In this document: piece by piece, positions 35,239 to 46,020 of the stretch
Layout of the letters: the number at the start of each line of letters is the position of its first letter
Position numbering within the stretch: position 1 is the stretch's first letter
DNA from: Leptospira montravelensis
Lineage (GTDB): Bacteria; Spirochaetota; Leptospiria; Leptospirales; Leptospiraceae
Assembly: GCF_004770045.1 (NCBI RefSeq)
Contig: NZ_RQFO01000016.1
Location: 1-64,000, forward strand
Direction: 5' to 3'
Length of the DNA stretch: 64,000 bases
Notes under the pieces: model-generated
Databases searched by the model: none
What the model was told of the DNA's origin: nothing
The model's input: only the letters and a program-made list of their open reading frames with translations
Translations under genes and position numbers: made by a program

Positions 35239-35460
35239 ATGAAAAAACTAGCATTAGCTGGAATCTTATTTTCATTACTTTGTCTTGCAAATTGTACGCA
35301 ATACTTTGTAATTGATAGTGCAAATGTTGACGGAAAACTTTATGTTTCTGTTTTGAAACAACCTTTTTTTGGAACTGCTGAAGGTTATATCTCTAAATGT
35401 GATGCCGATGCTGCTGGAAACCTTAAATGCAAACGTGTACGTTTGGACCTAACTAACTAA
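35239..35460 (+). CDS. Mini-lipoprotein 1 of a tandem paralogous set
   Basis: A 73-residue protein of unknown function. The signal peptide MKKLALAGILFSLLCLANC ends in a lipobox (LANC, Cys at about 19), leaving a mature domain of only ~55 residues. The mature part is a short beta-like unit with two cysteines, KCDADAAGNLKCKRVRLDL, which recurs in the next two genes. GAGGAAACT precedes the ATG at 35239. It is the first gene of a four-gene run (35239-36393) with gaps of 12-22 nt. Likely exported to a membrane surface. Confidence 0.75.
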   Translation: MKKLALAGILFSLLCLANCTQYFVIDSANVDGKLYVSVLKQPFFGTAEGYISKCDADAAGNLKCKRVRLDLTN

Positions 35461-35472
35461 GAGGAAAAAAAT

Positions 35473-35706
35473 ATGAAAAAAATTACATTAGTACTCGCAA
35501 CACTTTTTCTAGTAGCTTCTGTCACAAACTGTGTTTCTCTTTATTCTATTAAATCTGGTAACAAAGGAAAAGTAACAGTAGTAAAAAATGGTCCTTGGAT
35601 TTTTTCAGATGAATATTCTTGTGATGTAACTGCACAAGACGATTTAAACTGTGCCAACATCGAAGGTTCTTACGTGAATAACCCGAGCCTTGGTGCAAAA
35701 AATTAA
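35473..35706 (+). CDS. Mini-lipoprotein 2 of a tandem paralogous set
   Basis: A 77-residue protein of unknown function, 12 nt after the first gene, with AGAGGAAAAA as ribosome-binding site. Signal MKKITLVLATLFLVASVTNC with lipobox VTNC (Cys at about 20). The mature domain has the same plan as its neighbours: a hydrophobic start (VSLYSIKSGNKGKVTVVKNG), an aromatic turn (PWIFSDEYSC) and a second Cys in a D-L-N-C segment (DDLNCANIEG). Low pairwise identity but identical order and size argue for an old tandem duplication. Confidence 0.75.
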   Translation: MKKITLVLATLFLVASVTNCVSLYSIKSGNKGKVTVVKNGPWIFSDEYSCDVTAQDDLNCANIEGSYVNNPSLGAKN

Positions 35707-35728
35707 TCAATCGAAGGAAATATAAATT

Positions 35729-35932
35729 ATGAAAAAAATATTACTAACTCTTACCCTTCTTTCCTCTAGTTTTCTCATTTCTTGTTCGACAGTTAATTTG
35801 ACACAAGTTGGAAATTCCACATACCGTTTCTATCGCGGAGTATTCACTTTCAACACAGAAGTTGAAAAATGCGAAGTTGCTGCTGACGGAAAAAAAGTAA
35901 CTTGTAAAGACGTAACCATCTCTTACGAGTAA
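35729..35932 (+). CDS. Mini-lipoprotein 3 of a tandem paralogous set
   Basis: A 67-residue protein of unknown function, 22 nt after gene 2, preceded by GAAGGAAAT. Signal MKKILLTLTLLSSSFLISC with lipobox LISC (Cys at about 19). The mature domain (STVNLTQVGNSTYRFYRGVF, then EKCEVAADGKKVTCKDVTISYE) again ends with two cysteines about 11 residues apart flanking an A-D/D-G turn, like KCDADAAGNLKC in gene 1. The shared Cys pair probably forms a disulfide. Confidence 0.75.
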   Translation: MKKILLTLTLLSSSFLISCSTVNLTQVGNSTYRFYRGVFTFNTEVEKCEVAADGKKVTCKDVTISYE

Positions 35933-35949
35933 AAAAACAAAGGTAGGTT

Positions 35950-36393
35950 ATGGCAAAAAAAATCATTTATTGTTTTATTTTCGGTATAACCTACCTTTTC
36001 TGTAAACCAACAACGTCTGTCGATACGAAAGACTTTGTTGGGAATCCAGAAATCAAAACCATCTCCCTCTCTGCGTTTCAATCAAACACCAAATCGGCAT
36101 CAGAAATGGAAAACGTTGAAACACAAATTGCAAACCTTGGCAGTTTTTCCTCTTCGATTGCTGTAGCAAAATCAAGAACTGTTTTCAAAGAGAAAACTAA
36201 CGCATCTTTGGTGCCCCGTGCCATATATATTTTATCTGGCTCAGGTAAAATTCATTTTGATGATGCTGAATTTCCCATCAAAGAAAATGATTGGGTGCAT
36301 TTTCCTCCCGCCAATGCCATTGATTTAGAACCAACAAAAGGCAAAGTTTTAAAATTTTTAATTTTTCATGGTTACTGGATTAATAAACAATAA
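35950..36393 (+). CDS. Cupin-domain lipoprotein
   Basis: A 147-residue protein, 17 nt after the third mini-lipoprotein. The signal MAKKIIYCFIFGITYLFC ends with a permissive spirochaetal lipobox (YLFC, Cys at about 18). The C-terminal half is a cupin barrel: ASLVPRAIYILSGSGKIHFDDAEFPIKENDWVHFPPANAIDLEPTKG, where the SGSGKIHFDD and DWVHFPP strands are typical. The usual metal-binding HxH of cupin motif 1 is not evident, so it may be a binding rather than catalytic protein. It is the last gene of the operon with the three mini-lipoproteins. Confidence 0.7.
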   Translation: MAKKIIYCFIFGITYLFCKPTTSVDTKDFVGNPEIKTISLSAFQSNTKSASEMENVETQIANLGSFSSSIAVAKSRTVFKEKTNASLVPRAIYILSGSGKIHFDDAEFPIKENDWVHFPPANAIDLEPTKGKVLKFLIFHGYWINKQ

Positions 36394-36506
36394 CAACCGT
36401 TAACTCTTGTTTCGTTGTTTCACTTTTCCCGATTCTTAAAGGTAGATTTTTTTATTATTAAAGATTGGGCGTTCCCAATCCTGAGTAGTTCATAAATAAA
36501 TCCAAC

Positions 36507-36592
36507 CAAGGGCCGAGCTCGTCCGGGGTCCGCGTCCGCTCCCGTCTGCCTCTGGCTGACCAAGCCCTACCGATCTCTAACGCAGGCTAAAA
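36507..36592. repeat. GC-rich intergenic island
   Basis: A block of about 85 bp (GGGCCGAGCTCGTCC, GGGGTCCGCGTCCGCTCCCG, CTGCCTCTGGCTGACC) is far richer in GC than both flanks. GTCTGCC-TCT-GGCTGAC can fold with one mismatch. No reading frame is convincing. It may be a dispersed intergenic repeat or a structured RNA. It lies between the cupin lipoprotein and the katG operator region. Confidence 0.35.
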
Positions 36593-36662
36593 AGAATCAA
36601 ATTCAGAATTTTTTACCGTTCCCCTTGACAAAATTTCGTTTTTCTGCCCCCAACAGTATAAA

Positions 36663-36679
36663 TTTAGAATAAATCTAAA
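36663..36679. promoter_or_regulatory. PerR/Fur-like box 1 upstream of katG
   Basis: TTTAGAATAAATCTAAA: 6-bp arms TTTAGA/TCTAAA around a 5-bp centre, AT-rich as in PerR/Fur operators. It lies 70 bp upstream of the katG start. Confidence 0.55.
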
Positions 36680-36702
36680 AAAATTTGCTTGCTTTCATTT
36701 AC

Positions 36703-36715
36703 TAGATTTAATCTA
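36703..36715. promoter_or_regulatory. PerR/Fur-like box 2 upstream of katG
   Basis: TAGATTTAATCTA: a perfect 6-1-6 palindrome 34 bp before the katG start. It shares TAGAnT/AnTCTA half-sites with box 1 and overlaps the likely promoter, with a -10-like TATACT at 36720-36725. Control by a peroxide-sensing PerR-type repressor is inferred. Confidence 0.6.
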
Positions 36716-36733
36716 AATTTATACTGAATCTAG

Positions 36734-38980
<2,247 letters not shown>

Positions 38981-38982
38981 CA

Positions 38983-39357
38983 ATGCAAAAAACTTCAAGA
39001 AAACAATTTTTTACCACATCGTTCTCTTGGATGGCCTCCCTCTATCTTTTAGAGGGAGGTTTTGGTTTGCTAAACCAAATATATGCAGATAAAAAAATTT
39101 CTGCACCTTTCCCTGATGATTTACATCCAGTTTTAGAATCTGATCCCACTGCCAAAGCTCTTGGATTCCACCAAGACGCAAAAGATACTGATTTTAATTT
39201 GTATCCAGAGAGAAAGGAACCCACCGCAAAAAATCAATTTTGTAAACACTGTGTCCAGTATACACAAGTAAACGAAGGATGGGGAAAATGTAATATCATC
39301 ACCACTGGAGTTGTATCTTCCAAGGGTTGGTGTTCTGCGTGGACCAAGCGATCCTAA
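38983..39357 (+). CDS. High-potential iron-sulfur protein (HiPIP)-like protein
   Basis: A 124-residue exported protein. The C-terminal ~50 residues have the HiPIP 4Fe-4S pattern: FCKHCVQY (C-x2-C), then GWGKCNI and KGWCSAW. The N-terminus TSRKQFFTTSFSWMASLYLL resembles a Tat signal with an RK variant, fitting HiPIPs, which are exported folded. HiPIPs carry single electrons in the periplasm. The ATG begins 2 nt after the katG stop, so translation is coupled. I infer that it supplies electrons to the exported KatG or protects its haem chemistry. That pairing is unusual and untested. Confidence 0.82.
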   Translation: MQKTSRKQFFTTSFSWMASLYLLEGGFGLLNQIYADKKISAPFPDDLHPVLESDPTAKALGFHQDAKDTDFNLYPERKEPTAKNQFCKHCVQYTQVNEGWGKCNIITTGVVSSKGWCSAWTKRS

Positions 39358-39366
39358 ATAGAAAGT

Positions 39367-39879
39367 TTATTTCCAAACACATTTAGTTAAATCGACATTT
39401 TCGAATACCCAAGGTTTGTGAGCATGTTTCGCATTTTTATCTTCAATCAAATCGAATGAACCTGCTTGGGAGGAAATACTTTGAAAATAGAGGGAAAAAG
39501 GAGTGTTTTTCATTTGAGTTCGTTTTGGGCAAAGTCCCACTCTCTCTGCTTTTAAAAAAGAATAAGAAGTTCCTAAATCATCTCGGAAAACCATACCTTC
39601 TTTTAATACACAAACCTTTTTAGATTCTTTAGTATATAATTCTAATTTTGTCTCTGTATCCGATACACAAATTTTACTGAGTACGACGACTCCTAAAAAT
39701 TCAGAGTGGAGATCACAACATTGAGGTGTCACATTCCAATTTTTTTGGGTGAAATCAATTGGTTTGTCATTCTCAACCTTGACTTCTTTCACAGGCTCGG
39801 TAGAACAAGAAAAAAATAAGCCAAAAATGCATAAATAGGCAACAATATACCTTATTAAAAAACTAATCTCAGAGTACAT
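39367..39879 (-). CDS. Hypothetical lipoprotein
   Basis: A 170-residue protein that I do not recognise. Signal sequence SFLIRYIVAYLCIFGLFFSC with lipobox LFFSC (Cys at about 25). The mature part is moderately Lys/Glu-rich with several cysteines (PQCCDLH, KICVSD, KKVCVLK, GLCPK, KCVWK) that may pair as disulfides. It converges on the katG-HiPIP operon with only 9 bp between stops, so antisense overlap of the 3' untranslated regions is likely. Function unknown. Confidence 0.65.
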   Translation of the reverse strand: MYSEISFLIRYIVAYLCIFGLFFSCSTEPVKEVKVENDKPIDFTQKNWNVTPQCCDLHSEFLGVVVLSKICVSDTETKLELYTKESKKVCVLKEGMVFRDDLGTSYSFLKAERVGLCPKRTQMKNTPFSLYFQSISSQAGSFDLIEDKNAKHAHKPWVFENVDLTKCVWK

Positions 39880-40694
39880 ACAAAACCATTTTTTAAATCC
39901 TTTCTGATTCCACTGACTCTAAAAACTTTTAGTTTTACTTCCATCTCTTTTTTTCCAACTAAATTCGATTGAACCATTGCAAACACATTTTAAAATTAAT
40001 ACAAAACCAGGATGAATTTTTTTTGCATTATGAACACGATACTACAAAATATGTTTTAATATTATAAATTTAAAATAATTAGATTTAATAATATATTATT
40101 TACATCTCTAATTTTTCAAATTTTACTCGACAACACAGACAAACATAAAGAAAGCTTTTAAAAAAGAACTTAAATTACGACTTCCGAATTCAGACAAAAA
40201 GCTTAAATCGTTTCCCTCAGCAGAAAACAAACCAGCTAAGAAAACTTGTATTAACAATATTTCTCAATTTCTTGAATTCTGAAATCAGTAAGGAAAATTT
40301 ATAAAAAATAATCGGCATTAGTGGAACCAAGCTTAGGTAAAAAAAATTCATAACGAACGCTGTTTTTATTTATCCTGGGCAAAGGAAACTGCAGAACATT
40401 GGATTCATAAAAACTCTTACTTGATGCAAGTAGATGTACAAGGATGAAACCAAAGGAAGCAACTCGAGTTTTTATTTTTAGTACATTAACGTATTTACAG
40501 GAAGTGTATGGTCCGTTTGGCCTTAATCTTTCTAGTTACTTTGGTTCAAAATGAATTCTCATCTTGCAAACTATCTGATTTAACGAAGAACCGAACAAAA
40601 CGTTACCTAAAAAAACAAACGGAATTGAAATACGACATATTATACAATTTTGATTCTACGTTCAGAATTTATGAATTTTTTTTCATACTTAGTC
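39880..40694. other. Long AT-rich region without a convincing gene
   Basis: This ~0.8 kb is extremely AT-rich with long T and A runs. The only sizeable open frame (40508-40747, plus, 79 codons) lacks a ribosome-binding site and has poor codon structure, so I do not call it. It may hold the regulatory region of the chemotaxis cluster or decayed sequence. No repeats or RNA signatures were recognised. Confidence 0.5.
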
Positions 40695-40722
40695 TTGTAT
40701 TTATCTATAGTTATATTATAAT
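40695..40722 (+). promoter_or_regulatory. Candidate promoter of the chemotaxis cluster
   Basis: TTGTAT (40695-40700), a 16-bp spacer and a perfect TATAAT (40717-40722), about 44 bp upstream of the first gene start at 40767. Confidence 0.5.
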
Positions 40723-40766
40723 GGATAGCTACTCCCTTATATTTTAAATTTGTTTTAGCAGGAAAA

Positions 40767-42011
40767 ATGGTAGGAATGTCTACAGAAACCACAATCAGAG
40801 AATTTGCGAATGCTTTGTTTTCTTCTCTACCCGATGGAAACTATGTATTCCTCTCTGAAAGCGGAGAGATTCTAGAAGCAGTAGCTTCTCAAACAAACCC
40901 TTTGCAAGTTGGACAAAATAGTATTGGAAAATCATTTCAAGACCTCCTTCCCGAATCTTTAGCAGCAGTTAAAGATACATTCACTCAGGTAATTGAGTCA
41001 GGTACATCGTTTGCATCTCGTTATTCTTTGCCCAAACTTCAATTAGTGATCAAACTTGCACCGTGTTTATTACCAAATAGCACCGAAAAGTATGTATTAT
41101 TTTCTGCATTGGAACTAAAGGAAGAAACCGATAAGGATTTATCTGAAATCGAAAGGTCCGTGGTTCAGTATGAAGAAAACCTACATAAAGAAATCATCAA
41201 AATCTTCAATTGGCGGCATGAAATTGAAGGAAAAGGGAATCACAAGGATTGGATGGAGAAAGCCCTTCCCAATTTAAATACCTCTTTAATGCAAGGATCG
41301 GGACTAGGTGCACTTGTTACCACAGTTGGCTCCTTAATAAAAAAAGCAAAAAAAGAAGGAAGCCATCATATTATCCCCTCACCCATTTATGATCTGTTAG
41401 AAGAAAATTTCAGTAGCACTAAAAAGTTAGTAAAAACTTTAGCAGAGGCACAAATTGTTTTTGAAGGCAGTGAAACCAAAAAAGAAATAACCACTCTTAA
41501 AGAATTCAGAAATATGATTCAGGAAGAAGTATCATTTCTTTCTGATATGGCTGCTATCAAAAACCAAAGGTTTCATATCTCAAATTCACAAACAAGTGCA
41601 GAAACTAAATTCTATTCTCATTTTGCCTTATTACGAACTGCAATTAGAGAATTACTAATTAATGCAATGAAATATGGTCAAGAAAGCTCTGATATTTATG
41701 TTCTATTTATGAAAGCAGGCGAAAAACTTTCTCTTAAAATTTTAAATGCACCAATGGACCAATCAATTCAACAAATAAACTTTAAAAAATCTGAAGAAAT
41801 CATTTTGTTTCAACCGTTTTATCGGGTAAACAAATATGTGGATGAACGATTCTCCAAAGAAGAATTTGGATTGGGACTTGGGTTACCGATTGTTAAAAAG
41901 ATATTAGAAGATATGAATGCGAAAATATATTTCAATTTATTAGATTCAAATATTTACAATAACCAATCATCTGAAGTTTCTGTCACATTGGAATTTGATA
42001 TAGCAATTTAA
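40767..42011 (+). CDS. PAS/HATPase protein, degenerate histidine kinase-like
   Basis: A 414-residue protein with an N-terminal PAS-like domain (SLPDGNYVFLSESGEILEAV), a helical middle and a C-terminal GHKL ATPase domain. The N-box is seen in RELLINAMKYGQ at about 297. LFQPFYRVNKYVDERFSKEEFGLGLGLPIVKKIL supplies F and G2 boxes. Two key parts are missing: no recognisable H-box (the middle helices read FNWRHEIEGKGNHKDWMEK) and no DNGxG G1 box (ILNAPMDQS instead). It may be an adaptor or have a diverged phosphorylation site. The start ATG at 40767 has AGGA 4 nt before it. It precedes cheW by 72 bp and probably belongs to the chemotaxis operon. Confidence 0.75.
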   Translation: MVGMSTETTIREFANALFSSLPDGNYVFLSESGEILEAVASQTNPLQVGQNSIGKSFQDLLPESLAAVKDTFTQVIESGTSFASRYSLPKLQLVIKLAPCLLPNSTEKYVLFSALELKEETDKDLSEIERSVVQYEENLHKEIIKIFNWRHEIEGKGNHKDWMEKALPNLNTSLMQGSGLGALVTTVGSLIKKAKKEGSHHIIPSPIYDLLEENFSSTKKLVKTLAEAQIVFEGSETKKEITTLKEFRNMIQEEVSFLSDMAAIKNQRFHISNSQTSAETKFYSHFALLRTAIRELLINAMKYGQESSDIYVLFMKAGEKLSLKILNAPMDQSIQQINFKKSEEIILFQPFYRVNKYVDERFSKEEFGLGLGLPIVKKILEDMNAKIYFNLLDSNIYNNQSSEVSVTLEFDIAI

Positions 42012-42083
42012 TATAGAAGAATTCTATTTTCTTGTTTACAAACATTCGAATATACAAAAATTCGCAATCACGAAGGCCGCAAA

Positions 42084-42608
42084 ATGAACAACCTAGAAAT
42101 GGAAAACCTTTCCGATGAATCTGATGACTACGATGATGAAGACACTCTCGAAGGCCGTTACCTGATTTTCTCACTTGCTGATCGAAGTTATGGGATAGAA
42201 ATCAAGTTTATCACAGAAATTGTTGGGATGCAAAACATTACAGAAATTCCAGATATGCCAACCTTTATCAAGGGAGTCATCAACCTACGCGGAAAAGTAA
42301 TTGCACTCATCGATGTCCGTGATCGATTTCGGATGCAATCCATAGGATATAATGATAAAACTTGTGTCATCATTCTTAGTGTGAATCAACAGTTAATTGG
42401 CCTGATTGTTGATACCGTCAAAGAAGTGATTAAAATCCCTGCTAACCATATGGAAGAAGCTCCAAAATTCGGTGAACACCAAGGGAATCAGTTTATCAAA
42501 TCTATAGCTAAAGTTAGTGATGATGTAAAAGTATTACTAAATATTGAAAAGTTACTTAAAGACGAAGATAAACTCGCACTAGATACAGCGATTAGCAACC
42601 AATCTTAA
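42084..42608 (+). CDS. cheW: CheW chemotaxis coupling protein
   Basis: A 174-residue scaffold that links receptors to CheA. An acidic N-terminal tail ([18 protein letters not shown]) is followed by a CheW beta-barrel. [57 protein letters not shown] contains the conserved [21 protein letters not shown] core, and [14 protein letters not shown] follows. It is 14 nt upstream of the chemoreceptor gene in the same operon. The acidic tail is longer than in enteric CheW. Confidence 0.93.
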   Translation: MNNLEMENLSDESDDYDDEDTLEGRYLIFSLADRSYGIEIKFITEIVGMQNITEIPDMPTFIKGVINLRGKVIALIDVRDRFRMQSIGYNDKTCVIILSVNQQLIGLIVDTVKEVIKIPANHMEEAPKFGEHQGNQFIKSIAKVSDDVKVLLNIEKLLKDEDKLALDTAISNQS

Positions 42609-42622
42609 AAAAGGAAAACAAA

Positions 42623-44143
42623 ATGTTAAATTTAAATTCAATGACAGTCAAAGGAAAATTGATCCTCGGATTCAGTTTGCTAATCTTCTTTATCGGTATC
42701 GGAACCGGATCGGGTATTTATAGCGTTAATATTTTTAACCAGAAAGTCACCGACTTAGTTTTAATTTACTCACCAAAGGTACAACTCTCCGAAAAAATCA
42801 GGACTAAATTCATCTGGCTTGCACGAAATGAAAAAAACTTAATTCTAGATCAGACGATGGAGTTAATGAACCAAAGGCTTACCGCTAGAAAAAAATATGC
42901 CTCAGAACTATTTGGATACATTGAAGACTTAGAAAAACTTGGTAATGAAAAAGACAAAGCAAAACTTAAAGAACTTAGAGTTGCATATGACGAGTATGCT
43001 GCTGCTTTTGAAGAAGTTAAGGTTGTAGCTTTAAAAAATTTAACGCAACAAGCACAAGATATTTCAAGCATAAAAGGAAGACCTGCAGCTGACCGATTTG
43101 ATGCCATTGCTGATGATATTGCTGGTATGGCTGCCGCAGATATGGATGAAGCAAATAAACTCACAGATGAATATTACCAGGGAATATTTATTTTCATGGC
43201 TGGTCTTTTTGTTGTATCTGCAATAGTTTCTGTCCTAATCGCCGCTTGGATTATTGTCAGCATAACCAAGGCACTAAACTCTGCAGTAGAAATTGCAACA
43301 ACAGTTTCAACGGCAGCAGAACAAGTATCCTCTACCGCTTATTCACTCAGCCAAGGAGCAAGTGAACAAGCGGCATCTATCGAAGAATCAACTGCATCTA
43401 TTGAAGAAATGTCATCATCGGTAACTCAAAATTCGCAAGCAGCAAATGAAACTAATGATATCGCATCTAAATCAGCGAATGAAACAACCAAAGGAAGAGA
43501 GTCAGTTTTTAAAACATTGGATGCAATGAAAAATATTTCATCCAAAATCAAAATCATTGAAGAAATTGCATATCAAACCAACTTACTAGCGCTAAACGCC
43601 GCAATTGAAGCAGCTCGTGCAGGAAAACATGGTAAAGGCTTTGCGGTCGTTGCTGATGAAGTCAGAAAATTGGCAGAAAGAAGCCAGGTAGCAGCCCAAG
43701 AAATCAACCAACTGTCTTTCAATAGTGTTTCGCTCGCGGAAGAAGCGGGAAGAGTCATTGAAGAAATTGTTCCAAGCATTCAAAAAACAGCGGAACTTGT
43801 CTCTTCTATTGCAGATGCCTCGAGAGAACAATCCTCCGGAATCAACCAAATTACTTTGGCTATGACACAGATGGACCAAACAACTCAAATCGCAGCCTCT
43901 TCATCGGAAGAATTGGCAGCTACATCCAATGAATTAAAAGAACAATCTGGTCACCTAATGGAAATTATGGGAACTCTAGTAAAAATAGATAAAGATAAAT
44001 TATCATTAGCAAAACAAAAAAGAATTAATACAAACAAACCAGGTGATCTAAAAAACATTGCAGCAGAATTTGGGAAAAATAACAAAAACTCAAATGGTTT
44101 TGGGTCGGGAATAGAACACAATTCTCTGACTGAAAAATTCTGA
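42623..44143 (+). CDS. Methyl-accepting chemotaxis protein with four-helix-bundle sensor
   Basis: A 506-residue receptor. First membrane segment at about 11-31 ([20 protein letters not shown]). A periplasmic four-helix-bundle (4HB_MCP) domain contains [18 protein letters not shown] and [16 protein letters not shown] second membrane segment ([26 protein letters not shown]) leads to a signalling hairpin with tip [23 protein letters not shown] then [19 protein letters not shown] classic HAMP is not obvious; the membrane helix runs almost directly into the coiled coil. It is encoded between cheW and cheA and is likely the dedicated receptor of this cluster. The ligand is unknown. Confidence 0.92.
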   Translation: MLNLNSMTVKGKLILGFSLLIFFIGIGTGSGIYSVNIFNQKVTDLVLIYSPKVQLSEKIRTKFIWLARNEKNLILDQTMELMNQRLTARKKYASELFGYIEDLEKLGNEKDKAKLKELRVAYDEYAAAFEEVKVVALKNLTQQAQDISSIKGRPAADRFDAIADDIAGMAAADMDEANKLTDEYYQGIFIFMAGLFVVSAIVSVLIAAWIIVSITKALNSAVEIATTVSTAAEQVSSTAYSLSQGASEQAASIEESTASIEEMSSSVTQNSQAANETNDIASKSANETTKGRESVFKTLDAMKNISSKIKIIEEIAYQTNLLALNAAIEAARAGKHGKGFAVVADEVRKLAERSQVAAQEINQLSFNSVSLAEEAGRVIEEIVPSIQKTAELVSSIADASREQSSGINQITLAMTQMDQTTQIAASSSEELAATSNELKEQSGHLMEIMGTLVKIDKDKLSLAKQKRINTNKPGDLKNIAAEFGKNNKNSNGFGSGIEHNSLTEKF

Positions 44144-44151
44144 GTTTCATT

Positions 44152-46020
44152 ATGGGAAGAGAACAACTCCTACTCGACTTCATACCTGAAGGTTTTGAAC
44201 TGATTGAAGTTTGTGAATCGGCTATCTTGTCTATTGAAGAAATTAATGGACAAGATGGTGAATATGATGAGGATCTAATCAACAACCTCTTTCGCGCAGT
44301 TCACACTTTTAAAGGTTCGTCTGGTTTACTAAAGTTAGAGAGTTTAGTTAAGATTTCTCATGAAGCAGAAACCTTAATGGATATTTTGCGTAAAGAAAAA
44401 AAGCTTCCTAGCGAAGATATTTGCCAAGTTTTAATAAATACCTGTGATCAGTTGCGAACACTTCTACAAAAAGTAGAAAAGACAAAATCAAACCCTGAGT
44501 TAGACGACGAATCAGAAGCAATCATTGAAGTTTTACAAAGGGAAATTAAACAATTACAGTTAGAGACAATCGGAGCCGAACCAGAAATTTTAACTCCTAT
44601 CAAGAAAAAGAGTTTTGAAATTTTTGGTGAGGATGAGATTAAAACGGAACCTATTGTTTCCACAAAAAAACCTGCATTCGAAATTTTCGATGAATCGCCA
44701 AATTATAAGTTAGATGCATCAACATTATCTGCTGAACCTGTTCTTGCTGTTGAAAGTAAAACAGAAAAGAAAAACACTGAAATTTTAAAAGCAGAGAAAA
44801 CCCAATTAGAAAAAGATTCTACGAACAATACAACGACTACCCAGAAAAAAGAAATCAAAGTTGCCAATGAAAAATTAGATGCACTTATGGATTTAGTTGG
44901 AGAATTAGTGATTGCAGAATCAAATGTAACACAACACTCACTACTCAAATCTCTCAAAAACGAAGACTTTAATTCTTCCATCAATCGACTCCATAAAATT
45001 GTTCTAGATTTACAAGAAGTAGCCTTATCTACACGAATGATACCTATCAGTGGTGTTTTCCAAAAAATGTCACGTTTGGTTCGTGACCTTCAAAAAAAGG
45101 CAAACAAAAAAGTTGCCTTATACATCAGCGGCGAAGAAACGGAAATTGATAAATCAATTGTTGATTTAATTGCTGACCCAATCATTCACATACTCAGAAA
45201 TTCTATAGACCACGGAATTGAAACTTCAGAAGAACGTGCGTTATCTGGTAAACCTGAAGTGGGAACAATTCAACTGAGTGCTAGACAATCAGTGAATGAA
45301 GTTTGGGTTATGATTCGTGATGATGGTCGCGGGCTTAATCGAGAAAAAATCATACAAAAATCAGTTGAACGAGGAATTCTCAGTGGAGACACCGAACATC
45401 TTTCTGACCAAGAGATTTATAATCTAATTTTTGTACCAGGTTTATCCACTGCCGATGCAGTGACAGATATATCTGGACGCGGCGTAGGTATGGACATTGT
45501 ACGTCAAAATATCGAAAAAATGGGTGGAAAAATTGAAATTCATAGCCGAATGCATAAGGGTACTAGTTTCATTTTACGCATTCCACTGTCCCTGGGAATC
45601 ATGGAAGGTACTGTCGTTCGCATCGGTAAAAAGTTTTTCACCATTCAGACCATTGAGTTACGTGAGTTTGTTAGTCTTCGTGATAAAAAAGAGATCCCAC
45701 TTGAAGATAACCAAAAAGTAATCGATGTTAGGGGAACTTTTATTCCAATTTTTGACATAAACCAAATACTAAACCATCGAGATGAAGTTGTTTATGATGG
45801 TATTGACCCATTAATGATTATTCTGGAATACGAAAAAAAACTACTTGGTATTCGTGTCGATGAAATTGTAGGAAATCAAAACGTCGTCATAAAACCATTA
45901 CAAGGCATATTAGAAGAAGCTAATGGAGTGAATGGCTTTACTATTCTCGGCAGTGGAAACGTAAGTTTAATTTTAGATGTAAAATCAATTTTTCAGGCAA
46001 TGCACAGAAGCGAAACATGA
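44152..46020 (+). CDS. cheA: Chemotaxis histidine kinase CheA
   Basis: A 622-residue kinase. The Hpt domain has its phosphorylated His at 51 (FRAVHTFKGSSGLLKLESL). The Glu/Lys/Thr-rich linker (about 130-235) replaces a recognisable CheY-binding P2 domain. The dimerisation domain (VANEKLDALMDLVGELVIAESNV) and the HATPase domain follow, with IIHILRNSIDHGIE (N-box), MIRDDGRGLN (G1) and DISGRGVGMDIVRQNIEKMGG (G2). The CheW-like regulatory domain is C-terminal. Its stop overlaps the cheB start by 4 bp (ATGA). It phosphorylates CheY and CheB in response to receptor state. Confidence 0.94.
   Translation: MGREQLLLDFIPEGFELIEVCESAILSIEEINGQDGEYDEDLINNLFRAVHTFKGSSGLLKLESLVKISHEAETLMDILRKEKKLPSEDICQVLINTCDQLRTLLQKVEKTKSNPELDDESEAIIEVLQREIKQLQLETIGAEPEILTPIKKKSFEIFGEDEIKTEPIVSTKKPAFEIFDESPNYKLDASTLSAEPVLAVESKTEKKNTEILKAEKTQLEKDSTNNTTTTQKKEIKVANEKLDALMDLVGELVIAESNVTQHSLLKSLKNEDFNSSINRLHKIVLDLQEVALSTRMIPISGVFQKMSRLVRDLQKKANKKVALYISGEETEIDKSIVDLIADPIIHILRNSIDHGIETSEERALSGKPEVGTIQLSARQSVNEVWVMIRDDGRGLNREKIIQKSVERGILSGDTEHLSDQEIYNLIFVPGLSTADAVTDISGRGVGMDIVRQNIEKMGGKIEIHSRMHKGTSFILRIPLSLGIMEGTVVRIGKKFFTIQTIELREFVSLRDKKEIPLEDNQKVIDVRGTFIPIFDINQILNHRDEVVYDGIDPLMIILEYEKKLLGIRVDEIVGNQNVVIKPLQGILEEANGVNGFTILGSGNVSLILDVKSIFQAMHRSET

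Noticed and set aside
40340..40447. Peptide-like stretch ERCFYLSWAKETAEHW in the AT-rich gap
   Set aside because: Only ~33 codons between stops, without a start signal; it could be a decayed gene but cannot be supported.
40508..40747. 79-codon open frame (plus) upstream of the chemotaxis cluster
   Set aside because: No ribosome-binding site, extreme AT content, no recognisable domain; the candidate promoter at 40695 lies inside it.
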